Shown: positions 12,368-12,393 of the stretch, one piece after another
How positions within the stretch are numbered: the first letter of the stretch is position 1
Layout of the letters: every line of letters begins with the position of its first letter
Assembly (NCBI GenBank): GCA_003153875.1
Contig: PMBY01000224.1
Span: forward strand, 737-13,129
DNA: 12,393 nt
Direction: 5' to 3'
Source of the DNA: Myxococcales bacterium
GTDB lineage: Bacteria; Myxococcota; Polyangia; Fen-1088
The notes under the pieces: model-generated
What the model was told of the DNA's origin: nothing
Seen by the model: the letters and a program-made list of their open reading frames with translations, nothing else
Database searches by the model: none
Position numbers and translations under genes: made by a program

Positions 12368-12393
12368 AATCGCCTCGCCGGCTTTGATTTGCG
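12364..12393 (-). CDS. Possible 3' end of the antitoxin gene, cut by the window edge
   Basis: Ten codons ending KPARRL and TGA, with the stop overlapping the toxin start by 4 nt (GTGA). The basic ending and overlap suit an antitoxin reading frame, but the piece is too short to identify, and the other frames are also open here. Confidence 0.35.
   Translation of the reverse strand, partial: RKSKPARRL

Overview
The window is high-GC DNA, most likely from a member of the Myxococcota (Polyangia-like 'deltaproteobacteria'). Three signs point there: an orphan MYXO-CTERM-type sorting tail (Gly-Cys-Gly-Cys, one hydrophobic helix, Arg cluster); lipoproteins with long Gly/Ala linkers; and an ECF sigma factor overlapping a single-pass membrane protein gene. 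No rRNA, tRNA, CRISPR array, transposase or phage gene was seen. The assignment rests on protein style, not on a marker gene.

Layout. 71-776 (minus): two tandem paralogous small lipoproteins, each carrying two copies of an exact 30-residue six-Cys module. 886-about 1257 (minus): a broken remnant of a secreted beta-helix-type protein ending in the MYXO-CTERM tail. 1273-3222: divergent amrS (radical SAM) and amrB (Memo-like), two of the three AmmeMemoRadiSam components. 3275-9406 (plus): a putative secreted beta-barrel protein, an ECF sigma factor, an overlapping membrane protein with a TPR-like periplasmic end (candidate anti-sigma factor), a 755-residue three-domain Gly-linked lipoprotein, a strip of gene debris, and a second Cys-rich lipoprotein. 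9412-11769 (minus): the murein endopeptidase mepA downstream of an O/P-family porin with a candidate Pho box. 11951-12393 (minus): a VapC-like PIN toxin with the possible tail of its antitoxin.

Main discovery. One promoter-like element with two conserved blocks (CGTTTGG core, then C-C/G-TCA-C/T-T-A/G-GG) at an identical 20-nt start-to-start spacing lies before the sigma gene (4337-4367), before the large lipoprotein (5911-5941) and before the second lipoprotein (8492-8522). In all three it begins on the stop codon of the preceding reading frame. This suggests a self-regulated ECF circuit that turns on surface lipoproteins.

The second lipoprotein cassette seems to have arisen by segmental duplication. 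Ahead of it lies a chimeric in-frame scar made of the amrB 3' end joined to the 3' end of the membrane-protein gene, followed by a copy of the promoter and lipoprotein leader with a different payload. A third short match to the amrB 3' end lies just after the cassette, at the mepA 3' end.
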